Source: Rhodothermales bacterium (lineage in GTDB: Bacteria; Bacteroidota; Rhodothermia; Rhodothermales; Bin80). Taken from it: a stretch of DNA of 64,000 nt. This document shows, piece after piece, positions 63,923-64,000 of this stretch; the stretch's first letter is position 1; every line of letters begins with the position of its first letter. A program made the translations under genes and the position numbers. Below the pieces are notes generated by a model. It was not told where the DNA came from. It was given only the letters and a program-made list of their open reading frames with translations, and searched no databases. The DNA is taken from positions 755,246 through 819,245 of the forward strand of contig CATQHT010000003.1 of NCBI GenBank assembly GCA_958296045.1, written 5' to 3'.

Positions 63923-64000
63923 CGGCGCTCTTGTGAACGTGAACAGGGAGGGACCCGTTCCTGCAGCCCGTGGCGCTTCCGTCAAAGCCCTGTGCGGCTT
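63923..64000. other. window end, no feature seen
   Basis: The last 78 bp contain the upstream side of the tRNA and nothing recognisable. Confidence 0.3.

Noticed and set aside
1-64000. CRISPR array
   Set aside because: No regularly spaced short repeats were seen; the tandem repeats at 55.1-55.5 kb have no spacers.

Overview
The window looks like one contig from a member of the Bacteroidota/Rhodothermota lineage. It has a SusC/SusD pair, two GLPGLI-family proteins beside a TonB-dependent receptor, a CehA/McbA-type periplasmic hydrolase and an orphan T9SS-type sorting-domain fragment. Base composition is GC-rich and SusD has a clear Shine-Dalgarno sequence, which suits Rhodothermales-like bacteria better than classic Bacteroides. 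I cannot assign a genus from sequence alone.

Layout. 1-1.0 kb: 3' end of a PIG-L-type deacetylase gene. 1.5-3.0 kb: decayed IS1634 and IS256 copies. 3.2-7.2 kb: a tight two-gene operon of a PHP-ATPase (TrlF/Ppl-like) and an AlbA_2/GHKL-like protein, probably defence. 7.5-9.5 kb: IS66 and ISL3 pseudogenes. 9.5-14.7 kb: four group II introns nested one inside another. 15-16.4 kb: a TnpB gene. 16.4-20.9 kb: three minus-strand genes (two tandem paralogues of unknown function and a twin-AAA ATPase), with duplicated leader sequences and a second group II intron just upstream. 22.8-24.4 kb: IS1595 pseudogene and a T9SS tail. 24.9-25.7 kb: a BacNav-like ion channel. 26-32.6 kb: an Eco57I-type adenine methyltransferase carrying an 11-bp homopolymer in its reading frame, and a DUF262/HNH (GmrSD-like) protein. 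33-38 kb: a lipoprotein MscS channel overlapping a 1043-aa putative ATPase. 38-46.9 kb: sugar-uptake and catabolic cluster (CehA-like hydrolase, GH4 enzyme, SusC, SusD). 47-52.3 kb: transposase remains, an intact IS110 element with a plausible bridge RNA, a 5'-truncated group II intron and a 5'-truncated IS256. 52.6-54.7 kb: a predicted nuclease and a small unknown protein. 55-58.9 kb: IS1380-like fragment with tandem repeats, then an element encoding a DruA(DUF4338)-IS4 transposase fusion. 59-63.8 kb: two GLPGLI genes and a TonB-dependent receptor, then tRNA-Leu(TAA).

The most unusual structure is the intron nest at 9523-14732. Intron A (RT split in two) contains ORF-less intron B; B contains ORF-deleted intron C2; C2 contains complete intron C1 with an intact 502-aa RT. 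Removing each intron at the predicted boundaries rejoins its host without a gap, and removing B restores one continuous 427-codon RT reading frame. The mobile-element load, the restriction-like genes and the other candidate defence modules mark 1.5-38 kb and 47-58.9 kb as accessory DNA. The sugar cluster and the GLPGLI/receptor cluster look like ordinary chromosomal islands between them.
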